From Lentisphaeria bacterium (GTDB lineage Bacteria > Verrucomicrobiota > Lentisphaeria > Victivallales > Victivallaceae), in the NCBI GenBank assembly GCA_900768505.1, contig CAAGED010000020.1:1-64000 (forward strand): a stretch of DNA of 64,000 nt. The letters are read 5' to 3'. Within the stretch, counting starts at the first letter, position 1; every line of letters starts with the position of its first letter. The notes below the pieces were generated by a model that saw nothing but the letters and a program-made list of their open reading frames with translations, was not told the origin of the DNA and made no database searches. The position numbers were made by a program, and so were the translations under genes. Of the stretch, positions 9,646-19,011 are shown piece after piece.

Positions 9646-10420
9646 TTACAGTCTCCTGACTGTTTTTGCGGGCAATCTGAGCCCGTCTGATGTCTACGTC
9701 TTCACTCAATTCAACCCGCTCAATCAAGCCGTCACTCAACCAAAACATACGGTTACTTACCTCCAGCATGTCATGGTCATGGGTAACACAAACTACTGTA
9801 ACCCCGTCGTTACGATTCAAATCATAAAGCAGGTGATGAATCTCTTTACTGGTCTTAAAGTCCAAATTGGCCGTCGGTTCGTCACACAGAATTAGCGAAG
9901 GATCATTAGCCAGCGCTCTGGCAATTGCCACCCGCTGCTGCTGACCACCGGACATTTCTTTAGGCCGGTGATCCCACCGCTCCGCCAAGTTAACCTTCTT
10001 CAGCAACTGCATTCCCTTTTTTCTGGCATCTTCCGGATTTTTTCCCGCAAAAATCATTGGCAGCGTAACATTGTCCAACGCCGTCATTACACTGTTCAGG
10101 TTAAACGACTGAAATACGTAACTGATTTTGCGACAACGCAGGAAAGCCAACTCCGAGGCTTTCAACTGCGCCATATCCACTTCGTCAATAAAGATTCTTC
10201 CGGCAGTCGGAGTATCCAACGCACCAATCATATTGAACAAGGTCGACTTTCCAGACCCGGACGGTCCCATAATACATATATACTCGCCCCGGTAAATTTC
10301 CAACGAGACATTTCGCAAGGCATGAGTGATTTCAGCACCACGGTGATAGGTTTTTTCAATCTCATGAACGCGTACCAAAACCTCTTTGCCTTTGGCATAT
10401 TCTATCGGATCATATGGCAT
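9638..10420 (-). CDS. MacB/LolD-type ABC transporter ATPase
   Basis: A 260-residue ATPase with Walker A GPSGSGKST (52-60), Q-loop YVFQSFN, signature MSGGQ (156-160), Walker B LILCDEP (176-182) and CVTHDHD switch region. Its N-terminus has about 15 extra residues compared with the paralogue at 2015-2749. It lies 21 bp after the 489-residue FtsX permease gene and overlaps the giant permease gene by 8 bp, so a complex of this ATPase with either or both permeases is likely. The class couples ATP hydrolysis to movement of periplasmic domains rather than to substrate passage through the membrane. Confidence 0.94.
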   Translation of the reverse strand: MPYDPIEYAKGKEVLVRVHEIEKTYHRGAEITHALRNVSLEIYRGEYICIMGPSGSGKSTLFNMIGALDTPTAGRIFIDEVDMAQLKASELAFLRCRKISYVFQSFNLNSVMTALDNVTLPMIFAGKNPEDARKKGMQLLKKVNLAERWDHRPKEMSGGQQQRVAIARALANDPSLILCDEPTANLDFKTSKEIHHLLYDLNRNDGVTVVCVTHDHDMLEVSNRMFWLSDGLIERVELSEDVDIRRAQIARKNSQETVNE

Positions 10421-10441
10421 GTTTCAGGCTCCTTATCCAAT

Positions 10442-11911
10442 TTATTCCACACGCATTGCTTCCATCGGCGCCATTCTGGCGGCACGAGTAGATGGATAAA
10501 GCGATGCCAACACTGCAAGCAAAATACCAGCCGCCAAAGACATCAACCCGGCCAGCAATACACCGCCAAAGTCAAATGTCGCAAACAGACGACCGCCAAC
10601 CTGGAAATAACTGTTCAATACTGCGGCAAATGCACCAATAATCACACCGCAGAATCCGCCGATCGTACCTTGAATTGACGCTTCGATCATAATCTGAACC
10701 AGAATAAATGAGTCTGTAGCTCCAAGACATTTCAGCGTTGCAATTTCACGGAAACGCTCAGTAATGCTCATCAGCATTGCATTGGTAATTCCAACCATGC
10801 AGACCATAAATGAGAGTACCATTAAATAAATATGCTGTGCCGTAAGAAAAGACTTGTCGCGAGCCATTACATCAATGTTCAAATAACCCTCTAAATCCCG
10901 CAACTCCTTGCGCAGGCGAAATTCCTCACCAACTGTCTTCAATTCTGCCGGCGAGAAACGTTCCTTCAGCATATCGCGGTTTCTGGATGAGTCGATGATC
11001 ATCATCTTCTCCTCCATTTTGGTATACTTGCTCTGCCCATACATTGTACGCCACTTTTTACGGAAATCCTGCTCCAAAAGAGTTTTCTGAACTCGTTCAA
11101 TCAGCGCATTTACCTCAAGGTAATGTTTTACTTCAGCAATTTCCTCACTGCTTAGCTCATATTTATGAGCGGCCAACAACTTAATCCACTTCTCCATATT
11201 CGCAGGCGAACTCAGCAAATAATCGGCCAACTGACCATGTTTTCCAGTCAATGCCGCACTCTCAGCTTGTACCTGCTTCTGCATCTTCAACCATGTAGAA
11301 TAGAGCTCATCGCACTGCTTGGCATATTGATTATAATTATCAATAAATGCTTTAAAATCACTTATTTCTCCCGGGAAATGCACCGAGGAAAGTTTGCGCA
11401 GCTCTAATTGAAAACGTTCATAATTGGCTGAATTCTGCAAATAAATGAAACAATTTCGTCCCTCATTTTTATCAAATAAAAGTTTTCGCTGTCCCAACCC
11501 AAGTTGATTGATGAAATTCAAATACCCCATCTCCTGCTCAGCAACCAAACTGATATCTTTCAACTCCGTCATGGTTACATCCAACAGTCGTGACAAATGC
11601 GCCGCCAAATTGTGATTGAACAGCGAACTGGCCAACGTCTGCCGAAAATCGCCGTTTGAATACGGCGCATACATCATACCTAATGTCAGCGACGCCTGCC
11701 GGCTGGCGATAATCTCCTCCTTCACGCCGCCGCTGACTGAATTGCGGAATATGTTCGAGCACTGGAGGTACATAAAAAATGCTACCGCCAAAACCACCAC
11801 TGACAGTGTCAGCATGGAACGCCCCATTCGATGTTTAATACTGCTTAAACAGAAATCAAACGTCTTCTTTAAGCTTAACTGCTTCTGTTTTTTAACTTCA
11901 ATTGTCGTCAT
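10442..11911 (-). CDS. FtsX/MacB-type ABC permease (489 aa)
   Basis: The protein has a cytoplasmic N-terminus, one membrane helix at about 33-52 (MLTLSVVVLAVAFFMYLQ), a long helical periplasmic region at about 60-360, then three helices at about 360-485. The loop ERFREIATLKCLGATDSFI is the characteristic FtsX/MacB motif, and the C-terminus STRAARMAPMEAMRVE is the typical end of such permeases. This is the four-helix topology of MacB-, LolC- and FtsX-class mechanotransmission transporters. It sits 17 bp after the first OPT-like gene and 21 bp before its probable ATPase. The periplasmic part is more coiled-coil-like than in MacB. Confidence 0.92.
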   Translation of the reverse strand: MTTIEVKKQKQLSLKKTFDFCLSSIKHRMGRSMLTLSVVVLAVAFFMYLQCSNIFRNSVSGGVKEEIIASRQASLTLGMMYAPYSNGDFRQTLASSLFNHNLAAHLSRLLDVTMTELKDISLVAEQEMGYLNFINQLGLGQRKLLFDKNEGRNCFIYLQNSANYERFQLELRKLSSVHFPGEISDFKAFIDNYNQYAKQCDELYSTWLKMQKQVQAESAALTGKHGQLADYLLSSPANMEKWIKLLAAHKYELSSEEIAEVKHYLEVNALIERVQKTLLEQDFRKKWRTMYGQSKYTKMEEKMMIIDSSRNRDMLKERFSPAELKTVGEEFRLRKELRDLEGYLNIDVMARDKSFLTAQHIYLMVLSFMVCMVGITNAMLMSITERFREIATLKCLGATDSFILVQIMIEASIQGTIGGFCGVIIGAFAAVLNSYFQVGGRLFATFDFGGVLLAGLMSLAAGILLAVLASLYPSTRAARMAPMEAMRVE

Positions 11912-11928
11912 GATATTGTTCCGGCTCC

Positions 11929-14001
11929 TTACATTGTGGTAAATACACTGTATACAACTTTGCAGGGTGTATTGTCATTCCAGAAGTAATAAATCACCCC
12001 GGTCAGCATTATACAGCCGGCCGCAAAAATTTCTCCGAAAATAATTCCGGTGAAAAACGGCTTCAGTTTGATGTAACTATGCTCTCCGCCGAAACGGACG
12101 ATAACCATGCGCACAAACCAGCCCAGCAAAAAGCTGAACCACATAACATTGGCCGGTGAAGTTGACCAGATGCAGAAGATCATGGCATGCAGCGGCCACC
12201 ACAAAAAGCGAATCCGCAAAAAGCTGAAAAGCAGCACCGCACCGATACCCATGGCGAAATAGAGCCAGGTTTCGTATTCCGGAGATGCAAACTGCAAACG
12301 TTCAAAAAATGATCCCTGAGCAATTGCATCATAAATTCCGTTGATGTGCATTCTGGTAACCTCGGTAACCGCATCCGGAATTCCCAAGCGCCAGCCGCTC
12401 TCTTTGCTCGCCAGCGTCTTCACTCCAAAGCTGTAATACTGCCAAAGGAAAACCAGTACCGCAACCAAGAAAGAAACTACCACCGATGCACCAATTAAGG
12501 TGAAAACCTTTCCACGCTTCACCTCTGCATCATCCGCCACTTTAGCCCCAGTTGCCATAAACGGCACCAGCAACTGACGGATATCACCAAAAAATACACC
12601 ACTCATCAAGCCGGTTGACATCAAATTTTTCGGACCGATCAATGGACCGCTGAACAATTTGGACATCACCGTGACCGGCAGGAACGGACTGGCCATATAA
12701 GGAATACCGGCCTCGCAGACAATACGAGTGAATACCAAGTATACAATTACCAGCAGCAATGTAAAAACCAGCGCTACCGGAAAATCCATTCCCAGGTAAC
12801 AAAGCCAGCAGGTAATCCCCACAAACGTCAGCAGGAACAATCTGGCGCCCCAAATCGCCGAACGCTCATCTTCCGCCACCTTGCCGATGCAAAATGCCTT
12901 CATAAAAATTTCACCGTAATAACGACGCCCCAGCACAATCAACATTACCGCAAATGCCACATAAGAACCGGCACGCATCGACTGCATATTGGCATCACTG
13001 GGGCCCACACCGGTAATATTATAAACTTCTGCTGCAAAAATCAGGTAGACCACAGCATTAAGTCCTACACTCAAACTCAAGCTGGGTGAAAGGAAATAAG
13101 AAATACCAAAAATGAAAAACATAAAAGTAACAGTCTGCAAACTGCGAATTCCAGTATTCTTCATCGCCGGAATAACTTCTTCCAAGCCGGTTAAATAACA
13201 AGTAAAACTTATTTGAGTGAAAACCTTTGGAAACCACGCCGCCAGGTAGTTATAACCATGAATGGCAACCACTACGGAAAAAGCGAACCAGAAAAGTTTA
13301 CTGCGAAATACATCGGCAAAACAAAACTTCTTGTCGCTTTTTGTGTATAATGATTCAATAATTGTGGTCAAAGGATAGGACAATTTCTCGTTACGAGTCC
13401 ACTGACGGTGTACTATCATCAGCATTGCCAACGACATAAAGCTGATCAGCAAAATCAAAATTCCCCAATACATCAGGGCTCCGTACCAACCATCAAATGG
13501 CACATTTGAAATATTTATCCAGTTATTGTTCGTACTGAAGCCGTCCATAAACTTGCCAAGAATACGCTCGCTGTCTTTCCCCTCGTTAGGGAAAAGCTTA
13601 TTATTGAACAACTCAAGAATCTTGTATTTTTGCCAGCTGCTGTCGGTTGCCGCCTTAATTGGGATCAATGCCGACTGGATCAACATTTGACGCATCCAGC
13701 CAATCCAGGCAAAACCGCCTCCGGTAAGCGTCATTACAACGATTACCGACATCTCCTTGAGGTTAAACTCCAACAATGGAATCAACCGATGAGCCAGCGG
13801 ATTCCAAAGCAGACAAATCAACAAGAAGTAAAAATACATTGCCAGACCCAGGTGACAACCGATGAAATCTCCCTGTAGCAGCAATGCCGAATTGAATTTG
13901 CTGAACCCAACTACAATCAGCAATCCCAGCAAACCGGCTATCAGCGATTTGACGGTAAACGCCTTCATGCATTTGTTATCAGCCACATCTCCCGTTGGCA
14001 A
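11929..14001 (-). CDS. DUF6785/OPT-like polytopic membrane protein, first gene of operon, TTG start
   Basis: This is a polytopic membrane protein with helices from near the N-terminus (SLIAGLLGLLIVVGFSKF) to the end. It carries the look of the DUF6785/DUF6784 membrane family, common in Planctomycetes and Lentisphaerota and related to OPT transporters: a NPLAHRL loop early, RQWTRNEKLSYPLT midway, and a C-terminal NVMWFSFLLGWFVRMVIVRFGG segment. The start at TTG 14001 (690 aa) is preferred because AGGAGG lies exactly six bases upstream; an ATG 12 codons earlier has no ribosome-binding site, and the site lies inside that longer frame. An internal ATG at codon 12 from the TTG is a weaker alternative. 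The gene opens the operon. Confidence 0.8.
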   Translation of the reverse strand: MPTGDVADNKCMKAFTVKSLIAGLLGLLIVVGFSKFNSALLLQGDFIGCHLGLAMYFYFLLICLLWNPLAHRLIPLLEFNLKEMSVIVVMTLTGGGFAWIGWMRQMLIQSALIPIKAATDSSWQKYKILELFNNKLFPNEGKDSERILGKFMDGFSTNNNWINISNVPFDGWYGALMYWGILILLISFMSLAMLMIVHRQWTRNEKLSYPLTTIIESLYTKSDKKFCFADVFRSKLFWFAFSVVVAIHGYNYLAAWFPKVFTQISFTCYLTGLEEVIPAMKNTGIRSLQTVTFMFFIFGISYFLSPSLSLSVGLNAVVYLIFAAEVYNITGVGPSDANMQSMRAGSYVAFAVMLIVLGRRYYGEIFMKAFCIGKVAEDERSAIWGARLFLLTFVGITCWLCYLGMDFPVALVFTLLLVIVYLVFTRIVCEAGIPYMASPFLPVTVMSKLFSGPLIGPKNLMSTGLMSGVFFGDIRQLLVPFMATGAKVADDAEVKRGKVFTLIGASVVVSFLVAVLVFLWQYYSFGVKTLASKESGWRLGIPDAVTEVTRMHINGIYDAIAQGSFFERLQFASPEYETWLYFAMGIGAVLLFSFLRIRFLWWPLHAMIFCIWSTSPANVMWFSFLLGWFVRMVIVRFGGEHSYIKLKPFFTGIIFGEIFAAGCIMLTGVIYYFWNDNTPCKVVYSVFTTM

Positions 14002-14007
14002 GACGAA

Positions 14008-14013
14008 CCTCCT
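14008..14013 (-). promoter_or_regulatory. AGGAGG ribosome-binding site that decides a TTG start
   Basis: On the minus strand AGGAGG is followed by TTCGTC and then TTG at 14001-13999, in frame with the membrane protein gene. This is a near-perfect site at ideal spacing. The upstream ATG at 14037 would place the site inside the coding region. Confidence 0.8.
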
Positions 14014-14200
14014 TTGGTTTTTATTACATATATACAAATTATTTAATAATTTATTACAAAACTACTTCTTAGAAGATACATCCATTTTTACAAAAAATCA
14101 ATCAAAAAATTTTTTTTTCGGTATAATTTTACAAAGAAATCCGCTATCGTACTGTTTGTTTCTCCCAAAATAAAAAACTCATCTTCATCATAATTCAAAC

Positions 14201-14232
14201 GCAGAAAAAAACCTCTTCTTCCTTTTTTCTGC
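14201..14232 (-). terminator. Hairpin after the mannonate dehydratase gene
   Basis: GCAGAAAAAA (14201-14210) pairs perfectly with TTTTTTCTGC (14223-14232) around a 12-base loop, 14 bp after the stop codon. The stem itself holds the A and T tracts, and the T run past the stem on the minus strand is short, so termination may be partial. Confidence 0.5.
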
Positions 14233-14246
14233 TAACTTATTTTATA

Positions 14247-15455
14247 TCAACAACATTGCAAATATGACCGGTAGAATCCGTGCATAATGCCATATTCCAA
14301 TCCACGCAACTCCGCCAATCCCTTTAAACGACCAATGGCGGTATATCCGGGGTTGGCTGCCGGAGGCTTGGATAAATCATCCAGCATGGTATGCCCATGA
14401 TCTGGTCGAAACGGTATTTTCCAATCCAAACGCCCGCACTCCAAACGCCGGATTTGTTCCGCCGCTATCGCCTTGACCAACTCAAACATATCAACCACCC
14501 CTTCCAGATGATTGGCTTCGTAGAAATTCCCGTTTCCCAAATGTTCGGTACTGCGCAGATGAATAAATCCTACCCGATCAGCACATGATTTAAACATCTT
14601 CACCACATCATTATCCGGTCGTCCGCTGAAGCTGCCTGCACAAAAACATATTCCATTGGCCGGAGAATCCACCATTTTCAACAAATTCTCAACATCGTCG
14701 CCGGTGGAAAAAATCCGCGGCAAACCTAATATCGGATACGGAGGATCATCCGGATGAATCACCAATTTCATATCCAACTCCGCCGCCGTCGGGATTACGG
14801 CATTTAAAAATGTTTTCAGATTGGCGGTTAATTCGGCACGGCCGATGTCCGAATATCGAGCCAGCATTTTTCGCACATCATCCAAGGAAACTCCCTTGAA
14901 ACCCGGAAAATTATCAATAATATTGCGTTCCAGGCGGCAACGTTCCGTTTCGGATAGCGATTTATAATATTGCTCCGAGCCGGATAAAGTCGCTAAGTCA
15001 TAATCCTGCTCCGCCCCCTGACGGCACAATATAAAACGGTCAAAAGCGGCAAATTCATTACAATTAAAATAAAGCGCCTCCGAGCCGTCCGGCAGGCGGT
15101 AGGCCAAATCGGTTCGCACCCAATCCAATACCGGCATAAAATTATATGTTACAATCTTAATGCCGCAGGCCGCCAAATTCCGCAGCGAAGTACAATAATT
15201 ATCTAAATATTTTTTGTAACTGCCGCTGGCGCACTTTATATCTTCGTGCACCGGCAAACTCTCCACCACATTCCAGGTCAAGCCGGCGTCAGAAATAAGT
15301 TGTTGATGCCGACGAATTTCATCCACGCTCCACACTTCACCATATCCGATATGATGCAATGATGACACCACCGCCTTTGCTCCGGCTTGCCGAATGAAAC
15401 TCAGCGGTACCTGATCCGATGGACCATACCAGCGAAACGACTCCTGCATGAACAT
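14247..15455 (-). CDS. uxuA: Mannonate dehydratase
   Basis: The enzyme converts D-mannonate to 2-keto-3-deoxygluconate in hexuronate degradation (EC 4.2.1.8). The N-terminus ESFRWYGPSDQVPLSFIRQ is the family hallmark, and GYGEVWSVDEI, YNFMPVLDWVRTDLAY and VIHPDDPPYPILGLPR follow as in UxuA. Length (402 aa) matches the family. A GGAAG site eight bases before the first ATG supports the start, although an ATG two codons later is possible. The enzyme suggests growth on pectin- or glucuronan-derived sugars. No other uronate gene lies beside it. The upstream gene ends 25 bp away. Confidence 0.96.
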   Translation of the reverse strand: MFMQESFRWYGPSDQVPLSFIRQAGAKAVVSSLHHIGYGEVWSVDEIRRHQQLISDAGLTWNVVESLPVHEDIKCASGSYKKYLDNYCTSLRNLAACGIKIVTYNFMPVLDWVRTDLAYRLPDGSEALYFNCNEFAAFDRFILCRQGAEQDYDLATLSGSEQYYKSLSETERCRLERNIIDNFPGFKGVSLDDVRKMLARYSDIGRAELTANLKTFLNAVIPTAAELDMKLVIHPDDPPYPILGLPRIFSTGDDVENLLKMVDSPANGICFCAGSFSGRPDNDVVKMFKSCADRVGFIHLRSTEHLGNGNFYEANHLEGVVDMFELVKAIAAEQIRRLECGRLDWKIPFRPDHGHTMLDDLSKPPAANPGYTAIGRLKGLAELRGLEYGIMHGFYRSYLQCC

Positions 15456-15480
15456 ATTTTTTACTTCCGTTTCAAAATAA

Positions 15481-15807
15481 TTATTTTAATTCATCCAACT
15501 CTTTAAGCTGATTTTGCAATTGACGCATTTTTCGCAAATGCTCCTGCATCTCTTTTTTGCCGTCAATCTTTAACATCAACTCCCGCTGCATTTCCAATAT
15601 TTGCCGATGCAATTCCGCCAACTGCTCATCCGACTTGATCAACTTTGCACGCGTCGAAACCATCTCCTGATTGAGTTGAGCGACCTGCTGCTCCAATTCC
15701 GTCCTTTTTTGCCTCTTGACTGCCGCGGTATCCTCCGCCACCATAACCAGCCCGCCGGTGGCAATCAATCCAGCCACCAACAAAATTTTACATAAATTCT
15801 GCTTCAT
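15481..15807 (-). CDS. Small exported coiled-coil protein
   Basis: A 108-residue protein with a signal peptide (MKQNLCKILLVAGLIATGGLVMVA) and, from about 28 to the end, an almost continuous amphipathic helix rich in Glu, Lys, Gln and Leu, with a heptad-like pattern (VAQLNQEMVSTRAKLIKS). It probably acts in the periplasm as a coiled-coil oligomer. I do not recognise a family. An AGGAA site precedes the ATG. It lies 29 bp after ligA and 25 bp before uxuA, and may simply ride on the same transcript. Confidence 0.75.
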   Translation of the reverse strand: MKQNLCKILLVAGLIATGGLVMVAEDTAAVKRQKRTELEQQVAQLNQEMVSTRAKLIKSDEQLAELHRQILEMQRELMLKIDGKKEMQEHLRKMRQLQNQLKELDELK

Positions 15808-15836
15808 TCGATATTCCTTATATATATATATGGTTT

Positions 15837-17801
15837 TTAAAATCCTAATTTCAGTTGTTCCGCCCCCCGCTCCGTATTCGGTTGCGGCGCGATATTTTCA
15901 ATAGAATCACAATTTTTATCCATTGGGGTTGCCAGTGTTGCCACCGGGGCATCTTCAAAAATTTTACCTGATTTTACTTGCTCCATAAAATCATCCAGCA
16001 ACATTATTTTTATCCCGAGCTTCTCCGCCTTTTTCACCTTACTGCCGGAATTTTCAGCATCAGCACTAATTAGCAACGCCAAATCACCACTTACGGTATC
16101 AACCGCCTGAAATCCATATTCTCCAGCCAATGTTTCATAATAAGAACGCTTTTCCGGCATTTTACCGGTAAAACATATTTTGGGCAAATCAGCCGCACCA
16201 CCGCCGGAAGCAATCAACTCCACGGAACCAAGCAATTCATCAATGTAATCAGCCTCCTCCGACAACACTCGCCGAATTGATTTTGCCCGCTCCGGCCCCA
16301 CGCCGGGAATTTGCGCCAAATCTTCCAATGAAGCATTACGCAATTCCGGCAAGGGGTAATGTTTCAAAATCACCTTGGCCACATTAATTCCAACAAATGG
16401 GATATTCAGCGACGCCAGCAACTGATAATCATTCACCTTTTTCGCCGCAGCCAGCTCTTTCAGCAGCTTATCCGCCTTTAGCTCCTTAAACTTATCCAAC
16501 GTCAGAAGTTGCGGTTTGCTCAGTGACAAAACATCATGCAATGTCCGTACCTGCAGTTGCCGCATCATATTGCGCACCGTCGGCTCGCCCAGTTGCTCAA
16601 TCCCCAAATTCTTCACCGCTGAAGTCAATCTTTGCAAACGACTTTCAAAACAATCCTTATTAGGACAGCATAATTCCGGACCGCGCACCACAAGTTTAGT
16701 ATGACATTCCGCTGAGGGACAATATTCAATCAGTGCCGAACGGCGGTTTTCACCGGGTTCGGCGCTGACAATATACGGGATAACATCCCCAGCCCGCTCC
16801 ACATAAACATAATCATTGATCTGAATATCTTTTTTCACAATGTTCTGATAATTATGCAACGAGGCGTGACGAATGGTCACCCCGCCAATTTCCACCGGTT
16901 CAATTTCCGCCACGGGGGTAAGGTTATTTTTGCCAAAACTCCAAATCACATTGAGCAAACGCGTTTTTTTCCGCACTCCGCTGAACTTGAACGCAATTTC
17001 GCCCCGGGGATGATGCGCAGTAACACCCAGCGATTCCGCATAAGATTTATCCGCCAATTTTATCACAATTCCATCCATCGGGTACGGCAGCGATTCAATG
17101 CTCTCCACCAAATCATTCCATTGATTTTTCAGTTCCCGGCATTTCACTTGAAATGAAATTTTTTCATAATCAACCAAGGTCAATTTTGCATGCTGCTGCA
17201 ACATTGCGCTAATATCCTTGAGCCCCACAATTCCTGCCACGGCATTACGGGAATTTTTGTAGTGTCCGCCCCCTTGCTTAATTATTTTTGAATATAAGTT
17301 AGCGAAATCATCCTCCCGAATCACAATCTCCCCCCGAGCCGGCCGATCCAATTTCCCAGTATAATCCGCCGTCTCCAACTCAATTAACGGCAGCTTGTCG
17401 GTAATATCCTCCCCGTCAGCACCGTCGCCCCGGGTCGCCAGCACGCCGTTACGGTCAAAATTAGCACTGATTCCGTCGTATTTCGGTTCCACCAGCAGCA
17501 GTTCCTCCGGCGAACGAGCGAATTTTTCCACCCACTGCAAAACCTCCTCCAGTGAATAAGCCTTGGCGAGTGAAAGCATTGGTGTAAGATGGTGAACCTT
17601 TCCAGCCCCCATCACCTCAACCGCACCGAGGTGCTCCAACAACGGGTGGTCGGAAACTCTTAAACGCAATTCCTGCAGCAATACATCATATTCATCATCG
17701 CTTATCTCCGGGGCATTCAACTCCCAATAAGCGCGGTTATGATGTTCAATGAGTTGTTCCAATTCCGGCAAGGTCAATTTTTTCAGTGGAGATAAATCCA
17801 T
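15837..17801 (-). CDS. ligA: NAD-dependent DNA ligase
   Basis: The enzyme seals nicks with NAD+ (EC 6.5.1.2). The Ia domain has YWELNAPEISDDEYD (25-39) and HLTPMLSLAKAYS (71-83). The adenylation motif KYDG puts the nucleophile at K107. An OB fold follows, with four-cysteine zinc-finger residues at about 365-395 (CPSAEC...CCPNKDC), then helix-hairpin-helix repeats and a BRCT domain at about 555-625. Length 654 is close to the usual 670. Motifs are somewhat divergent (RNAVAGIVG where RNAAAG is usual), so this could be a second ligase copy. The start lacks a strong ribosome-binding site. It follows the Gfo/Idh/MocA gene by 12 bp. Confidence 0.94.
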   Translation of the reverse strand: MDLSPLKKLTLPELEQLIEHHNRAYWELNAPEISDDEYDVLLQELRLRVSDHPLLEHLGAVEVMGAGKVHHLTPMLSLAKAYSLEEVLQWVEKFARSPEELLLVEPKYDGISANFDRNGVLATRGDGADGEDITDKLPLIELETADYTGKLDRPARGEIVIREDDFANLYSKIIKQGGGHYKNSRNAVAGIVGLKDISAMLQQHAKLTLVDYEKISFQVKCRELKNQWNDLVESIESLPYPMDGIVIKLADKSYAESLGVTAHHPRGEIAFKFSGVRKKTRLLNVIWSFGKNNLTPVAEIEPVEIGGVTIRHASLHNYQNIVKKDIQINDYVYVERAGDVIPYIVSAEPGENRRSALIEYCPSAECHTKLVVRGPELCCPNKDCFESRLQRLTSAVKNLGIEQLGEPTVRNMMRQLQVRTLHDVLSLSKPQLLTLDKFKELKADKLLKELAAAKKVNDYQLLASLNIPFVGINVAKVILKHYPLPELRNASLEDLAQIPGVGPERAKSIRRVLSEEADYIDELLGSVELIASGGGAADLPKICFTGKMPEKRSYYETLAGEYGFQAVDTVSGDLALLISADAENSGSKVKKAEKLGIKIMLLDDFMEQVKSGKIFEDAPVATLATPMDKNCDSIENIAPQPNTERGAEQLKLGF

Positions 17802-17813
17802 AATATTACCAAA

Positions 17814-18986
17814 TCAGAAGTTATAATGTTCTAAATCATCCGGCAATGGTTTGATCTCCATCGGAACATTGCCGTTTCGCAATGAATAAGTCGCCGCATC
17901 ACCGCAAGCTACCGCATAACGCGCATCCTGCGGACGCACCAGCGGAGAGGACAAGCCGCGAACATAATCAACAAAACCACGAATAATCTTTGGATCGGCG
18001 CCGCCATGCCCACTCTCTTCCAGCCGTGGCTGACGGAAGGTCATATCACCGTTGATTTTGAAGGTATCCGTGCGTTCGGTCCACACTTCAATCCTGGCAT
18101 CGGCTCCGAAATCTCCATAATTTTCCAAGCGGCCATGCGAGCCGATAACGGTGTAGTTCCGGCAGGTATCCGGAGTGTAATGGCATTGCATGTAGCTAGC
18201 CTGCACACCATTGGCCAATTGCATCATCATTATGCTCTGATCCTCAATATCAATAACCGGATTGAACTGCCCCATCTTCTGATGCGGCCAATTTCTCGAA
18301 CGATCCTTGAATTTTGGCGGCGGTGTTCCCGGCTCCCGGCGTGGCAGTTTGTCATACATACTTAAATTTCCAAACGCCGAGACCCGTGTGGCATACGCTC
18401 CGGCTAGGAAGTGAATTATATCCAAATCATGCGCCCCTTTTTGCAACAGCAACCCGTTGACATTTTGCCGCTCGGCATACCACTTACGAAAATACCCGTC
18501 ACCGTAGGAGACAAAATGCCGCACCCAAATCGCCTTGACTTCACCGATGTATCCTGCATCAATAATCTCCTTCATTTTATTGGTAAACCACATGTAGCGC
18601 ATGTTGTGTCCAATCATGATTTTTGCCTGGCATTTTTTTGCCACGCCAAGAATATTATCGCAGGAGGCAGTAGAGATGGCCAGCGGTTTCTCCAGGTAGA
18701 CGGCGATATTGCGTTTCATGGCCTCAATCGCCTGAAATTCGTGGCAGAAATCCGGTGACATAATCAGTACGGCATCAATCCCGCTCTGTTCCAACATTGC
18801 CTCGTAACTTTCGTAGCAAATTGCGGAAATTCCGAATGTTTCCCGCAATCGTTCCGCCGTATCCCGCATCGCCTGGACATTTACATCGGTTAAAGCCGCA
18901 ATTTCCACCTCTGGTATATCAAGCAGATAATCCATAATTCCGGATCGATTGCCGCAACCAACCACACCGAAACGCAATTTTTTCAC
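17814..18986 (-). CDS. Gfo/Idh/MocA family oxidoreductase
   Basis: A 390-residue NAD(P)-dependent dehydrogenase. The N-terminal Rossmann fold starts RFGVVGCGNRSG (4-15), with AVYLEKPLAIS supplying the family EKP motif at about 98-100. The substrate domain contains IMIGHNMRYMWF and GAHDLDIIHFLAG, where the latter histidine is a usual catalytic position. Such enzymes oxidise or reduce sugars, inositols or their derivatives. The start is GTG, supported by AGGAG ten bases upstream. It lies 25 bp after the unknown 385-residue gene and 12 bp before ligA, in a run of minus-strand genes that begins with the nitroreductase. Confidence 0.9.
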   Translation of the reverse strand: MKKLRFGVVGCGNRSGIMDYLLDIPEVEIAALTDVNVQAMRDTAERLRETFGISAICYESYEAMLEQSGIDAVLIMSPDFCHEFQAIEAMKRNIAVYLEKPLAISTASCDNILGVAKKCQAKIMIGHNMRYMWFTNKMKEIIDAGYIGEVKAIWVRHFVSYGDGYFRKWYAERQNVNGLLLQKGAHDLDIIHFLAGAYATRVSAFGNLSMYDKLPRREPGTPPPKFKDRSRNWPHQKMGQFNPVIDIEDQSIMMMQLANGVQASYMQCHYTPDTCRNYTVIGSHGRLENYGDFGADARIEVWTERTDTFKINGDMTFRQPRLEESGHGGADPKIIRGFVDYVRGLSSPLVRPQDARYAVACGDAATYSLRNGNVPMEIKPLPDDLEHYNF

Positions 18987-19011
18987 TTTATCGCCACTCC
19001 TGATTTTTTAA

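Noticed and set aside
9968..10678. 236-codon plus-strand open frame
   Set aside because: It is antisense to two ABC genes with clear Walker and FtsX motifs; the composition is that of a shadow.
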